Below, piece by piece: positions 18,862 to 27,676 of a stretch of 64,000 nucleotides of DNA (position 1 is its first letter; each line of letters starts with the position of its first letter). The stretch is from CAWJPY01 sp963844865 (lineage in GTDB: Bacteria > Acidobacteriota > Thermoanaerobaculia > Thermoanaerobaculales > Sulfomarinibacteraceae): the NCBI GenBank assembly GCA_963844865.1, contig CAWJPY010000006.1, forward strand, positions 434,001 through 498,000, given 5' to 3'. The notes under the pieces were generated by a model. The model saw only the letters and a list, made by a program, of their open reading frames with translations. It searched no databases and was not told the DNA's origin. The translations under genes and the position numbers were made by a program.

Positions 18862-20319
18862 TCATGCCTTCATGCCCCGCAGGAGCGTGATCGCCCCCTG
18901 CAGCCGTCGCCGGCAGAGCTCCTTGCCGAGCACGGCCATGGTGGCGAACAGGGGCGGCGTCGCCGCCCGCCCGGTCACCGCCACCCTCACGCCCATGAAG
19001 AGCTGTTTGGGGGTCAGGTCGCGGCGCTCGCAGAAGCTGCGCAGCGCGCCCTCGATGGCCTCGGCGTCCCACTCCATGATCTGGTCGAGCTCCTCCTCCA
19101 CCAGCAGGCGCAGGAGCTTGGCGCTCTGGGGAGGGGTGAGGCCGGGCAGCACCAGACGGGCCCGGGCGGGCTCGTCGTAGTCCACCTCGCCCACGAAGAA
19201 GAACTGGGCGTAGGAGAAGAAGGCCTCCAGGGTGTCGATGCGCTCGTGGGCGAGCTCCAGCACCTGGAGCATGTAGCGATCGGAGAGCAGCTCCGAACGC
19301 AGGCGCTCGAGCAGCTGCGGGGTGGAGAGCGAGCGCAGGTAGCGGCCGTTCAACCAGGTCAGCTTGTCCACGTCGAACACCGGCCCGCCGAGGGTGATCT
19401 TCTCGAGCTCGAGGGCCTCCACGAACTCGCGCAGCCCAAACTCCTCGCGCTCGTCGGGCATGGTCCAGCCCATCAAGGCCAGGTAGTTGAGCAGCGCTTC
19501 CGGCAGGAAACCGGCGCGCCGGTAGTGATTGAGGCTCACCGGGTTGGCCCGCTTGGAGATCTTGGAGCGGTCGGGATTGCGGAGCAGGGGCAGGTGGCAG
19601 AAGACGGGAGGCTCGAAACCCAGTGCCTGGTACAGCACGAGGTGCTTGGGCAGGGAGGACAGCCACTCCTCGGCCCGGATCACGTGGCTGATCTCCATGA
19701 GGTGGTCGTCCACCACGTTGGCCAGGTGGTAGGTCGGGAAACCATCGGACTTGATCAGGACCTGGTCGTCCACCTGGGCGTTGTCGAAACGGATGTCGCC
19801 GCGCAGCAGGTCGTGGGCCACGGTCTCGCCCGTGGTTGGCATGGCGAGACGGATCACGTGCTCCTCCCCCGCCTCCCGCCGGCGCCGGGCCTCGACCGGG
19901 TCGATGGTGCGGCAGTGCCGGTCGTACCCGAGCCGCTCCTTGTTCCGCTTCTGCTCGGCACGCAGCGCGTCCAGGCGCTCCCTGGTGCAGAAGCACGGGT
20001 AGGCGGCCCCGGCGGCGATGAGTCGCTCGGCCTCGCCCCGGTAGAGCTCGCTGCGCTCGCTCTGGCGGTAGGGACCGAAGGGCCCGCCCACGTCCGGCCC
20101 CTCGTCCCACTCGAGCCCCAGCCAGCGGAGGGCGTCGAAGATCATGCGCTCGCTCGCCCGGTGGCTCCGCGCTCGGTCGGTGTCCTCGATCCTGAGGACG
20201 AAGCGGCCTGCGTGCTGGCGGGCGAAGGCCCAGTTGAAGAGGGCGACGTAGGCGGTGCCCACGTGGGGATCGCCGGTGGGGCTGGGGGCAATTCGGGTCC
20301 TGATGGTGGCGCCCGCCAT
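18862..20319 (-). CDS. gltX: Glutamyl-tRNA synthetase
   Basis: Charges tRNA-Glu. 485 residues. The HIGH-type motif is PSPTGDPHVGTAYVALFN near the N-terminus, then LRIEDTDRAR, CFCTRERLDALR and the KMSKS-type SKISKRANPVSL. The C-terminal helical domain binds the anticodon. It contains no extra domain. Start ATG at 20319 with GAGGGAG upstream. Because a GlnRS is encoded next to it, this enzyme is presumably discriminating, charging only tRNA-Glu; that is inference. Confidence 0.97.
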   Translation of the reverse strand: MAGATIRTRIAPSPTGDPHVGTAYVALFNWAFARQHAGRFVLRIEDTDRARSHRASERMIFDALRWLGLEWDEGPDVGGPFGPYRQSERSELYRGEAERLIAAGAAYPCFCTRERLDALRAEQKRNKERLGYDRHCRTIDPVEARRRREAGEEHVIRLAMPTTGETVAHDLLRGDIRFDNAQVDDQVLIKSDGFPTYHLANVVDDHLMEISHVIRAEEWLSSLPKHLVLYQALGFEPPVFCHLPLLRNPDRSKISKRANPVSLNHYRRAGFLPEALLNYLALMGWTMPDEREEFGLREFVEALELEKITLGGPVFDVDKLTWLNGRYLRSLSTPQLLERLRSELLSDRYMLQVLELAHERIDTLEAFFSYAQFFFVGEVDYDEPARARLVLPGLTPPQSAKLLRLLVEEELDQIMEWDAEAIEGALRSFCERRDLTPKQLFMGVRVAVTGRAATPPLFATMAVLGKELCRRRLQGAITLLRGMKA

Positions 20320-20439
20320 GGCACTACTCCCTCGCCGGCGGCGCCGGCTGCGTCACATCCTGGTCCGCGGAGCGCGGTCCGGGGCTCTCCATCCCGCCCC
20401 CTGCGAGCTCCGGGCTCCGAGCTTGGGAGGCGGGGGCGC

Positions 20440-20531
<92 letters not shown>

Positions 20532-20584
20532 GGCCGGGCGAGCATTGTACGTGCCGGAGAAACGCCTGTAAAGTTGGGAAACTC

Positions 20585-20672
20585 GGAGGGATGGCCGAGT
20601 GGTCGAAGGCGGCGGTCTTGAAAACCGCTGAGGCGTATGCCTCCGTGGGTTCGAATCCCACTCCCTCCGCCA
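20585..20672 (+). tRNA. tRNA-Ser (TGA)
   Basis: An 88-base class II tRNA with CCA. Acceptor GGAGGGA pairs with TCCCTCC, discriminator G. Anticodon arm GCGGT, loop CTTGAAA, ACCGC, giving TGA. It lies divergent to the neighbouring tRNA-Ser, 53 bases apart. Confidence 0.96.
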
Positions 20673-20700
20673 TTCCTTCACCGACCATCCCGCTGCGCTG

Positions 20701-22803
20701 CTATTGGGCCATGTTGAGGCTGCCGCTGATCTCGGGCAGGCTGCCGACGCCCTTCAGCGAGATCACGATCCGGTAGTCACGGGTCGGGTAGAGGCCGAGG
20801 CGGAGGTCCCGGTACTCGGCGGACACGCTCCAGCAGCTGCCCTCCCAGTACACCTGAAGCTGTTGCTGCTGGAACTTGGAGGTCTCGATGTCGTAGGCGA
20901 GCTGCGCGGAGGCCTTCAGGGGGAAGCCCTGGCGGCGGAACGAGAGCATGGTGCGCACCTGGGAGGAGATCCGCTCACCGGTGCGGGGGTTGAAGTTCTG
21001 GTACCAGGTGAGACCGAGGGAGCCGATGGGACGCTGGAGGGTCCCGGCCAGAGAGCTCGAGATGAGCCGCGCGGACAGCGAGTCGAAGGAGGCCCGGGCG
21101 TCGATGGAGGCACCCTGGTTGGGGCTGACGCGGAGGAGCGCGCTCAAGGGGCCCCACTGACTGGTTTCGCTGCCGGCACGGTTCAGGGGCTCGGAGAACG
21201 AGTACTCCTGGTACAGCTCCAGGGACGCCAGCTCCCGAGCCCCGATCCCCTCCGCGGACTTGGCCAGTAGGCGGTTGGCCAACACCAGACGGGCCCGGTT
21301 GTTCAGGGGTGTGCTGTCGACCTCGTCGAAGATGGGGATGCGACTGGTGTCCTCGGTGCCGTCGAGGTAGCGGTACTCGATGCGCGGCTCGATGAGGTGC
21401 TTGAGGCGCGAGTAGGCCTTTACCGGCGACGCGAAGATGCGGGTCACGGAAGGCCCGACGATGTCCACGCCGCCGGCCACGTACTCGCGCTCGATGGGCT
21501 CGTCCACGAAGTGGGTGCGGTCCTCGGAGTACTGTGCAGTGTAGTACGTGTACCGCCCGCCGACCCGGGGAGTCACCGACAGCCACAGGGGGCTGGGGAG
21601 CGTGTAGGAGAGGGTGGGAAAGATGTCCGCCCGCCCGTAGCGGGTGGCCAGGTCGCCGCCACGATCCACGTCGAAGTAGTTGACCGAGGACACCATGTCC
21701 CAGTAGAGGTTGGTGTGGCCGATGGGGTTGGAGCGCACCCTCAGCTCCACCTCGGGCATCTGGGCGAGGTTGACGTCGAGGCTGCTCAGGTAGGTGGTGC
21801 GGCTGTCGGCGCGCAGGTTCAGGGCGGCCGGTCCGAACGTCCTCGTCAGGTACACATAGGAGTAGACGTCCCGACGGGTGTTGGCATCGAAGGTGCGGTC
21901 GAACTCCTGGAAGAAGTCGACATCGGACAGGTCCTCCAGCTGGGCCACCAACTGGAAGCCGTGGAAGTCGGCGTCGGTGTGCTTGCCCTTCACCTGCCAC
22001 TGCCATCGCTGGTTCGCCACATCCCAGATGGACAGGAGGTCGATGATGCCCCCCGCGTCCGCCTTCGGCGCCCACCGCCACTCGTTGTCGAGGCCGTAGT
22101 AGCCCTTGGAGTAGTAGTCGAAGGTGAAGGTGGTGTCATAGCTGCGGCCGATGGGCACATACAGGGGCAGACCGAAGAAGACGCCTCGTCGTTGGGAGTA
22201 CCCGAAGCCCGGCATGAGGAGACCCGGAGCTCGCTCGCGCTTGATGGGCCACACCACGTAGGGCAGGTAGAACACGGGCGCGTTCTGGACCCTCAGCGCG
22301 GCCCCGTGGAAGTAACCGTACTTCTCCACCTCGAGGGTCGCGCGCCGGATCGCGAAGCTCCAGGGGGGGCTTGGATCGGGGGTCTTGCAGGTGGTGAAGG
22401 TGGCGCCCTCGATCCGGTAGGTGGTGTCGTTCAGCTTTTCGATCTCGCGACCGGAGAACGAGTACATGGGCGGGATGAAGCCGGTCCCATCCAGGAGCAG
22501 GCCGGTCTTGGTGCGAACATTGAAGTGCAGCTCTTCGGCGGTGAACCGGCTCGGTCCCTGGTCCAGCACCACGTGCCCGCGGGCCACCAGATCCTCGGTG
22601 ACCCGGTTGTACTCCATCTCGTCGCAGCTGATGGTGATGTCCTGGTAGGCGATGTGCACCGACCCGAGCCCGCGCCAGATGTCTCCCACCACCTGCTGCT
22701 CGTCCGCGCGCAGACTGATGGCGCCACTGTCGGTCTGTCCCCACAGTGGTCCCGTGACCGCCAGCACCAGGGCCACCAACACGATGCGCCAGACATTTTC
22801 CAT
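20701..22803 (-). CDS. lptD: LPS-assembly outer membrane protein LptD
   Basis: Outer-membrane barrel that inserts LPS in the outer leaflet. About 700 residues. A signal peptide (VWRIVLVALVLAVTGPLWGQ) is followed by an OstA/LptA-like domain with ADEQQVVGD, DITISCDEMEYN and ARGHVVLDQG. The barrel region has the YLPYVVWPIKRERAPGLLMP segment with the conserved Pro-rich membrane entry, and many alternating strands. The last residues are SLNMAQ rather than a terminal aromatic. ATG at 22803 was chosen over a TTG at 22818. It diverges from ruvX by 58 bases. Confidence 0.9.
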   Translation of the reverse strand: MENVWRIVLVALVLAVTGPLWGQTDSGAISLRADEQQVVGDIWRGLGSVHIAYQDITISCDEMEYNRVTEDLVARGHVVLDQGPSRFTAEELHFNVRTKTGLLLDGTGFIPPMYSFSGREIEKLNDTTYRIEGATFTTCKTPDPSPPWSFAIRRATLEVEKYGYFHGAALRVQNAPVFYLPYVVWPIKRERAPGLLMPGFGYSQRRGVFFGLPLYVPIGRSYDTTFTFDYYSKGYYGLDNEWRWAPKADAGGIIDLLSIWDVANQRWQWQVKGKHTDADFHGFQLVAQLEDLSDVDFFQEFDRTFDANTRRDVYSYVYLTRTFGPAALNLRADSRTTYLSSLDVNLAQMPEVELRVRSNPIGHTNLYWDMVSSVNYFDVDRGGDLATRYGRADIFPTLSYTLPSPLWLSVTPRVGGRYTYYTAQYSEDRTHFVDEPIEREYVAGGVDIVGPSVTRIFASPVKAYSRLKHLIEPRIEYRYLDGTEDTSRIPIFDEVDSTPLNNRARLVLANRLLAKSAEGIGARELASLELYQEYSFSEPLNRAGSETSQWGPLSALLRVSPNQGASIDARASFDSLSARLISSSLAGTLQRPIGSLGLTWYQNFNPRTGERISSQVRTMLSFRRQGFPLKASAQLAYDIETSKFQQQQLQVYWEGSCWSVSAEYRDLRLGLYPTRDYRIVISLKGVGSLPEISGSLNMAQ

Positions 22804-22826
22804 GCTGACCAGGTCCAACCGCCGTC

Positions 22827-22855
22827 ATTGTAGCCGCGCTCCCGCCGCGTACAAT
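22827..22855. promoter_or_regulatory. Symmetric divergent promoter of lptD and ruvX
   Basis: ATTGTA (22827-22832) and TACAAT (22850-22855) are exact inverted copies 17 bases apart. On the + strand they read as -35 (ATTGTA, or TTGTAG with 16 spacing) and -10 TACAAT for ruvX. On the - strand the same hexamers swap roles, giving -10 TACAAT for lptD. Simultaneous use by two polymerases would be impossible. Confidence 0.6.
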
Positions 22856-22861
22856 GGCGAG

Positions 22862-23272
22862 GTGCGCTATCTCGGCGTCGATCCCGGCGGGCGGCACGTG
22901 GGCCTGGCCGTGGGCGAGGATGTCACGCGGACCGCCACGCCCCTCACGGTGTTCCCCTACCGCGGCGCCGCCGCTGCGGCTCGGACCGTCCGCGACGCAG
23001 CCACCGCTCACGAGGCGGATGTGATCGTGGTCGGATGGCCGGCCGACGCCGACGGTGAGCCCACCCCGGCGTGCCGTCGCAGCGAGGTCCTCCTCCGCGA
23101 GCTGGAGGAGCTGGGCCTGGCGGTGGCGCGCCAGACGGAGTTCCTGTCCAGCGATGAGGCCCGGCGGCGCGGCCGCGCCGCCGGCCTCCCCGCGACCTCG
23201 CCCGTGGACCACCTCGCCGCACAGGTCCTCCTGGAAGAGTTTTTGGCCACCCGCACCGGACGCGCTCGCTGA
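22862..23272 (+). CDS. ruvX: RuvX/YqgF Holliday-junction-resolvase-like protein
   Basis: RNase H-fold nuclease family, implicated in pre-16S rRNA 5' end maturation and junction resolution. 136 residues. The N-terminal RYLGVDPGGRHVGLAVGED carries the first catalytic Asp, then DVIVVGWPADADGEPTP (usually VGLPLxxDG) and FLSSDEARRRG, with a final DHLAAQVLLEEFLA containing the last catalytic Asp. The GTG at 22862 is the only sensible start and lies only six bases after the -10, so the mRNA is probably leaderless. mltG follows three bases later, as in many bacteria. Confidence 0.93.
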   Translation: MRYLGVDPGGRHVGLAVGEDVTRTATPLTVFPYRGAAAAARTVRDAATAHEADVIVVGWPADADGEPTPACRRSEVLLRELEELGLAVARQTEFLSSDEARRRGRAAGLPATSPVDHLAAQVLLEEFLATRTGRAR

Positions 23273-23275
23273 ACG

Positions 23276-24274
23276 ATGCGGACGCGCCTGCACGTCCTGG
23301 CGATCCTGCTCGCTGCCACTACCCTGACGGTGGCGGGGTGGCTCTACTGGTCCCTGTGGCGCCCGCTCGGCAACCCGGCCCAGGAGATCGAGGTCGGCTC
23401 CGGGTTGACCGCCCGTCAGGTGCTCGATCTCCTCTCGGCACGGGGGTTGGTGCCGTCGCGGACGGCGGCGCGCCTGTACCTGGCGGCCCGCGGCGAGGAC
23501 GCCGGCTTCCGGTTCGGCTATTACGCGATCCCCGCCGACGTCAGCCCCGTCCACGTCATGGAGCGGATTCTGGCCGGTCGTGTGGAGACGGTGTCGGTGA
23601 CGGTGGTCGAGGGATCGCTCGCGGACGACATCGGAGCGCAGTGCGCCGCCGCCGGGCTCGGGACCGCGGAGGACTGGCGCGCCGTGATCGCCGGTCACCA
23701 CATCATCAGCGACCTGGCGCCGGGCGCGACCTCCCTGGAGGGATTCCTGTTTCCGGACACCTACCGGTTCGCCGTCGGTCTCTCCGCGGAGGCGGCAGCA
23801 CGTCACATGATCGCCCGCTTTCGCGATGTCTGGGAGGAGGAGACGGGGGAGGGACCAGCCCCCTGGGGAAGCCCTACACAGGTGGTCACCCTCGCCTCCC
23901 TGGTCGAGGCCGAGACGTCGCTGCCGGATGAACGTCCCCTCATCGCCGGCGTCTTCCGCAACCGCCTGGAGCGCGGCATGCTTCTCCAGTGCGACCCCAC
24001 CGTCGTCTATGCCCTCAAGCGACATGACCGCTGGCGAGGGGCGCTGGCGCGTCGCGACCTGGCCGTCGACGACCCCTACAACACGTACCGCTACCCCGGC
24101 CTGCCCCCCGGCCCCATCAACTGCCCGGGCCGCGCGGCGATCGCCGCGGCACTGGACCCGACGCCCAGCTCCTTTCTCTACTTCGTGGCCCGCCCGGGTG
24201 GCGGACACACGTTCTCACGCACCCTGCGGGAGCACAATCGCGCCGTCCAGGTGTTGCGGCGCGCCGGCCGTTGA
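23276..24274 (+). CDS. mltG: Endolytic murein transglycosylase MltG
   Basis: Inner-membrane lytic transglycosylase that cuts nascent peptidoglycan strands and sets their length. 332 residues. An N-terminal anchor (LHVLAILLAATTLTVAGWLYW) leads to a LysM-like region, then LEGFLFPDTYRF, LASLVEAET with the catalytic Glu near residue 211, VFRNRLERGMLLQCDPTVVY, YNTYRYPGLPPGPI and FVARPGGGHTFSRTLREH. ATG three bases after the ruvX stop, so co-translation is likely. Length and motifs are complete. Confidence 0.96.
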   Translation: MRTRLHVLAILLAATTLTVAGWLYWSLWRPLGNPAQEIEVGSGLTARQVLDLLSARGLVPSRTAARLYLAARGEDAGFRFGYYAIPADVSPVHVMERILAGRVETVSVTVVEGSLADDIGAQCAAAGLGTAEDWRAVIAGHHIISDLAPGATSLEGFLFPDTYRFAVGLSAEAAARHMIARFRDVWEEETGEGPAPWGSPTQVVTLASLVEAETSLPDERPLIAGVFRNRLERGMLLQCDPTVVYALKRHDRWRGALARRDLAVDDPYNTYRYPGLPPGPINCPGRAAIAAALDPTPSSFLYFVARPGGGHTFSRTLREHNRAVQVLRRAGR

Positions 24275-24317
24275 CCCTCGGCGGGAGCCGGTGGTAGCGT
24301 GAAATGACGGAGGTCTG

Positions 24318-26240
24318 ATGGCCGAGGCATATTCCACCTTTGGCTCTTACATCCTGTTCAAGGAGCTGGGCCAGGATGTTCTCGGACACACCTATCGAGC
24401 GGGGGAGCTGGACCGTGACAGCATGGTCGGCCCCGTCCTCCTGCGGGTCCTGGATGCGCCGCAGGTCCCGCGGGAAGAGGTCGTCGCACGTTTCCCCCGG
24501 GGGCGCCGCGTCGCCGCCGCCCTGACGGCATCCAGCGTCGCGCGCAATGCGCGCTTCATCAGTCACCACGGTGTGCCCGCCCTGGCCTGCGAGTACGTCT
24601 CGGCGCGTCCCCTCAGCACCATCCTGGAGCGCGCACGGACCGAGGGCTTCCCGGTGCCCGTGGACAACGCCCTCTTGGTGCTCGAGAAGGTCGCCATGGC
24701 CTTGACCGCGGCTCTGGCCACGGAGGTGGACGGCTCCCCGCTCGCCCACGGCTTCGTCCATCCCGGCCTGGTGTTGGTGAGCACCGACGGCGAGGCCCTG
24801 GTCAGCGGCTTCGGGGTGGCGGACGCCCTCCTGGGCATGCTGGATCACGCCGACGTGGCGGGCGACCTGCAGCCGTACCTTGCCCCCGAGGTGCTGCTGA
24901 CCAGGACGCCGACCCGCAGCGGCGACGTGTACTCCCTCGGCGCGCTTCTGGCGGAGCTGCTGACCGGTGCTCCCCTTCCCGCCGATCCTTCCGCGCGGGC
25001 GGGGTTTCTGGACGGGGCGCGCCTGGTGTACGACGAGCAGCCTATGCCGGCGGACATCGCCGGCGTCCTGAGCCGCGCCGTCGCTCCCCGCCCCGCCGAA
25101 CGGTACAGCTCGGCAGCCGACTTCAGGCAGGAGCTGGAGCGTCTCCTGTACGGCGGTGCCTACAGCCCGACCACGTTCAACCTGGCTCTGTTCATGGACC
25201 GTCTCTTTCGCACCGAGATCGAGGCCGAGGAGCGTGAGCGCGCCGCGGAAGGAGCGATCGACGTCACGCCGTACCTGCTCGCGGAGCCGCCCCTCGAGCC
25301 ACCGGGGGAGGCCCATCTCCTGGAGCCGGCCCCGTCCACCCCGTCGCAGCGCCGCGGCCTGTGGATGGGCCTCGCCATCGCCGCCGTCGCGCTCGTCGGC
25401 GCCGCCGTGATCGGCTACTCCATGTTCGGCGACCGCTTGAGTGCGGCGTCCGCCGTGCCCCCCACCCCCACCGCCGATGAGGTCGCAGCCCGGCGCCAGG
25501 CCGAGGACGAACGCTTGCAGCAGATGGTCCAGTCCATGGTGCAGGAGAAGATGGCGGAGCGGGAGAAGGAGCTCAGAGACGAGCTCTTGGGGCGGCAGGC
25601 GCGCATCCAGGAGCTCCAGCGGCGTCTCCAGGACTCGGAGCGCAAGTCCAGGGAGCGCCAGCTGTCGGCCAACGAGCAGCAGAAGCGCAACGAGCTGAAG
25701 CAGCAGATCGCCCAGGCCGAGGCCGCGCAGGCTGAGGGGCGCGCAGCGCTCGCGGCAGAGCAGCAACGACGCCTCCAGCAGGAACCTCCTCCGACAACCG
25801 TGCCGCCGCAGCTCGCCCTCACCGAGGAGCCCACGGCCACCCCGCCAGCGGCGCCCTCGCCCACCGTCCCCGCGCCCACGGCCACCGCACCGCCGACCGT
25901 GCCGCCGTCACCCACCACCCCGCCCGTCACGCCTGGCATGTTCCTTCCCCCCTCGGCCGTCGACACCTTGCCCGTGCTGCTCAGAGACGCCCGTGTGACC
26001 TGGCCGCGGTCCGCGCTGCGTCTCCGGGACGAGGGCGTGGTCATCGTCCAGGCCACGGTGGACGGCGAGGGCAAGGTGATCGAGGCACGGGTGCTGCGCG
26101 CCGACCACGAGGGGTTCGGTGTGCCGGATGCCGTGGTGGCCGCGGTCCTGAGGTACCGGTTCAAGCCCGCCACCAAAGATGGCGTCCCCGTGACCACCTA
26201 CGCCACCGTCACCAAGCGCTACATCTTCACGGGGCGCTGA
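24318..26240 (+). CDS. Pseudokinase-TM-coiled-coil-TonB C-terminal domain fusion protein
   Basis: 640 residues in an unusual order. Residues 8-280 have a protein-kinase fold: a weak Gly loop (ELGQDVLGHTY), LAPEVLL (188-194) and SGDVYSLGALLAELLTG (201-217). Catalytic positions are lost: Arg43 stands for the VAIK Lys, HGFVH (144-148) for HRD, and SGFG (163-166) for DFG. A transmembrane helix (347-369) follows, then a Glu/Gln/Lys/Arg-rich coiled coil (about 385-490), a Pro/Thr-rich spacer (about 493-545) and a TonB C-terminal domain (VVIVQATVDGEGKVIEARVLR to TKRYIFTGR, about 570-640). The pseudokinase would be cytoplasmic and the TonB-like domain periplasmic. Function unknown. Follows mltG by 43 bases. 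Confidence 0.85.
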   Translation: MAEAYSTFGSYILFKELGQDVLGHTYRAGELDRDSMVGPVLLRVLDAPQVPREEVVARFPRGRRVAAALTASSVARNARFISHHGVPALACEYVSARPLSTILERARTEGFPVPVDNALLVLEKVAMALTAALATEVDGSPLAHGFVHPGLVLVSTDGEALVSGFGVADALLGMLDHADVAGDLQPYLAPEVLLTRTPTRSGDVYSLGALLAELLTGAPLPADPSARAGFLDGARLVYDEQPMPADIAGVLSRAVAPRPAERYSSAADFRQELERLLYGGAYSPTTFNLALFMDRLFRTEIEAEERERAAEGAIDVTPYLLAEPPLEPPGEAHLLEPAPSTPSQRRGLWMGLAIAAVALVGAAVIGYSMFGDRLSAASAVPPTPTADEVAARRQAEDERLQQMVQSMVQEKMAEREKELRDELLGRQARIQELQRRLQDSERKSRERQLSANEQQKRNELKQQIAQAEAAQAEGRAALAAEQQRRLQQEPPPTTVPPQLALTEEPTATPPAAPSPTVPAPTATAPPTVPPSPTTPPVTPGMFLPPSAVDTLPVLLRDARVTWPRSALRLRDEGVVIVQATVDGEGKVIEARVLRADHEGFGVPDAVVAAVLRYRFKPATKDGVPVTTYATVTKRYIFTGR

Positions 26241-26289
26241 CGCCGTCCTCTCGGTTCATCCCGCAACCATCGGCAGCCATGAACAGGCA

Positions 26290-26311
26290 CGGCCGAGCAA
26301 AAGCTCGGCCG
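26290..26311. terminator. Strong hairpin between convergent genes
   Basis: Perfect 9-base stem (CGGCCGAGC / GCTCGGCCG) with an AAAA loop, in the gap between the TonB-fusion gene and HU, which converge. No T-tract on either side. Likely a bidirectional terminator. The rest of this 139-base gap shows nothing else. Confidence 0.65.
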
Positions 26312-26379
26312 CACTTCACCTGGCACAGCGTGCGCTCCGTGACCGGGGGCACGCTCCTGCCGTTCCTGCTGGAACGTGA

Positions 26380-26673
26380 CTACTTCTCGACGCGCTCTCT
26401 GAGCGTCTTGCCGGCCTTGAAGGTGACGTACTTCTTGGCGGGAATGGTGATGGAGGCGCCGGTGGCGGGGTTGCGCCCCTGACGCTTGCCGCGGTGCTTG
26501 GTGGCAAAGGTCCCGAAACCGGGAATGGTCACCTTCTCCCCGGCGTCGAGCGCACTGGCGATGATGCCCTTGCGCGGCTGGGCGGAGAACACCGCGTCGA
26601 GGATGTCCGCCGCCTTGCCCTGGCTGATGCCTGTCTTCTTCGCGAGCCTCATCGCCATCTCAGTCTTGTTCAT
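26380..26673 (-). CDS. HU family DNA-binding protein
   Basis: Histone-like nucleoid protein. 97 residues from the ATG at 26673 (GGGAGG five bases upstream; a longer frame to 26724 is non-homologous). Sequence features: MNKTEMAMRLAKKTGISQ, GEKVTIPGFGTFATKHR and the beta-arm signature GRNPATGASITIPAKKYVTFKAGK. Ends LRERVEK. Upstream on the - strand a perfect TTGACA (26729-26734) could be a -35, but no matching -10 at good spacing was seen. Confidence 0.96.
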   Translation of the reverse strand: MNKTEMAMRLAKKTGISQGKAADILDAVFSAQPRKGIIASALDAGEKVTIPGFGTFATKHRGKRQGRNPATGASITIPAKKYVTFKAGKTLRERVEK

Positions 26674-26813
26674 CAGATCCTCCCGGAGGTGTATACGTTG
26701 CAGCCATATTGGAGTCGCAGGCAAGCCCTGTCAAGGGCCGATGGTGCGAATTCTCCTGTGCGGAGCTTGTTTTCGAGGGTGACGGCCGGTACCGTGGGCC
26801 GCTGGAGGTGCGA

Positions 26814-27572
26814 ATGGATCTCAAGCTTCGTGGCAAGCGGGCCCTGGTGACCGGCTCCTCCCGAGGCATCGGCCGGGCCATCGCGCTGTCTCTCGCCGAC
26901 TTCGGTGTCGACGTCGCCATCAACTACCTGCGCCACCGCGAGCGTGCCCAGGACACCGCGCGCCAGATCTCGGACCGCGGTGTCCGCTCCCTGGTGCTGA
27001 AGGGCAACGTCGCCGATCCCGCTCAGGTGAATCACATGTTCGAGGCCATCCACGGGCAGTGGGGAGGTCTGGAGATCGTCATCTCCAACGCCGCCTCGGG
27101 AGTGCTGCGGCCGGCCAGGGAGCTCACCCTCCATCACTTCGACTGGGCGATGCACATCAACGCGGCGGCGTTGCTTCCCATCACCCAGAGCTTCTTGCGC
27201 GTGCCCTCCGCCGACGGCAAGGTGCTGGTGGCGGTCTCGTCCCTGGGTGCCGTGCGCGCCATCCCCAACTACACCGCGGTCGGAGCCTCCAAGGCGGCAC
27301 TGGAATCCATGGTGCGCCACCTCGCGGCGGAGTTCGCCTCGGAAGGTCTCCGCATCAACGCCGTGTCCGCGGGAACGGTGGACACCGAGGCCCTCACGCA
27401 CTTTCCGAACCGGGAGGAGCTGCTGGAGGGCGCGCGCAAGCGGACGCCCGCGGGCCGACTCCTCACCCCCCAGGACGTGGCCAACGTGGCCGTCTACCTG
27501 TGCACCGACTTCGCATCCATGATCCACGGTCAGATCATCGTGGTCGACGGTGGCTACTCCATCCTGGCGTAG
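26814..27572 (+). CDS. fabL: Enoyl-ACP reductase FabL-type (SDR family)
   Basis: Short-chain dehydrogenase, 252 residues, expected to perform the last reduction of fatty acid elongation with NADPH. The cofactor loop is TGSSRGIG and NAASG follows. The active site reads NYTAVGASKAALESM: Tyr153 and Lys160 are six residues apart, the spacing of FabL enoyl-ACP reductases rather than the YxxxK of ordinary SDRs. The C-terminal half also matches Bacillus FabL from memory (HFPNREELLEGAR, TPAGR, MIHGQIIVVDGG). Start chosen at the ATG with GGAGG upstream. Confidence 0.88.
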   Translation: MDLKLRGKRALVTGSSRGIGRAIALSLADFGVDVAINYLRHRERAQDTARQISDRGVRSLVLKGNVADPAQVNHMFEAIHGQWGGLEIVISNAASGVLRPARELTLHHFDWAMHINAAALLPITQSFLRVPSADGKVLVAVSSLGAVRAIPNYTAVGASKAALESMVRHLAAEFASEGLRINAVSAGTVDTEALTHFPNREELLEGARKRTPAGRLLTPQDVANVAVYLCTDFASMIHGQIIVVDGGYSILA

Positions 27573-27575
27573 CGC

Positions 27576-27621
27576 TCAGCGGCAGCAATCGATGGCAGTG
27601 CGCAGCGATCCCTGCCGCTGA
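27576..27621. terminator. Inverted repeat between convergent fabL and uvrA
   Basis: TCAGCGGCAG (27576-27585) and CTGCCGCTGA (27612-27621) are perfect 10-base inverted copies around a 26-base loop. A further GATCGCTGCCGCC follows near 27652. Position between converging genes suggests a terminator, but there is no T-tract. Confidence 0.4.
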
Positions 27622-27676
27622 CCCTGAGGCTGATGGTGACCCTGGGACTGATCGCTGCCGCCGACCCGGATCGCGG

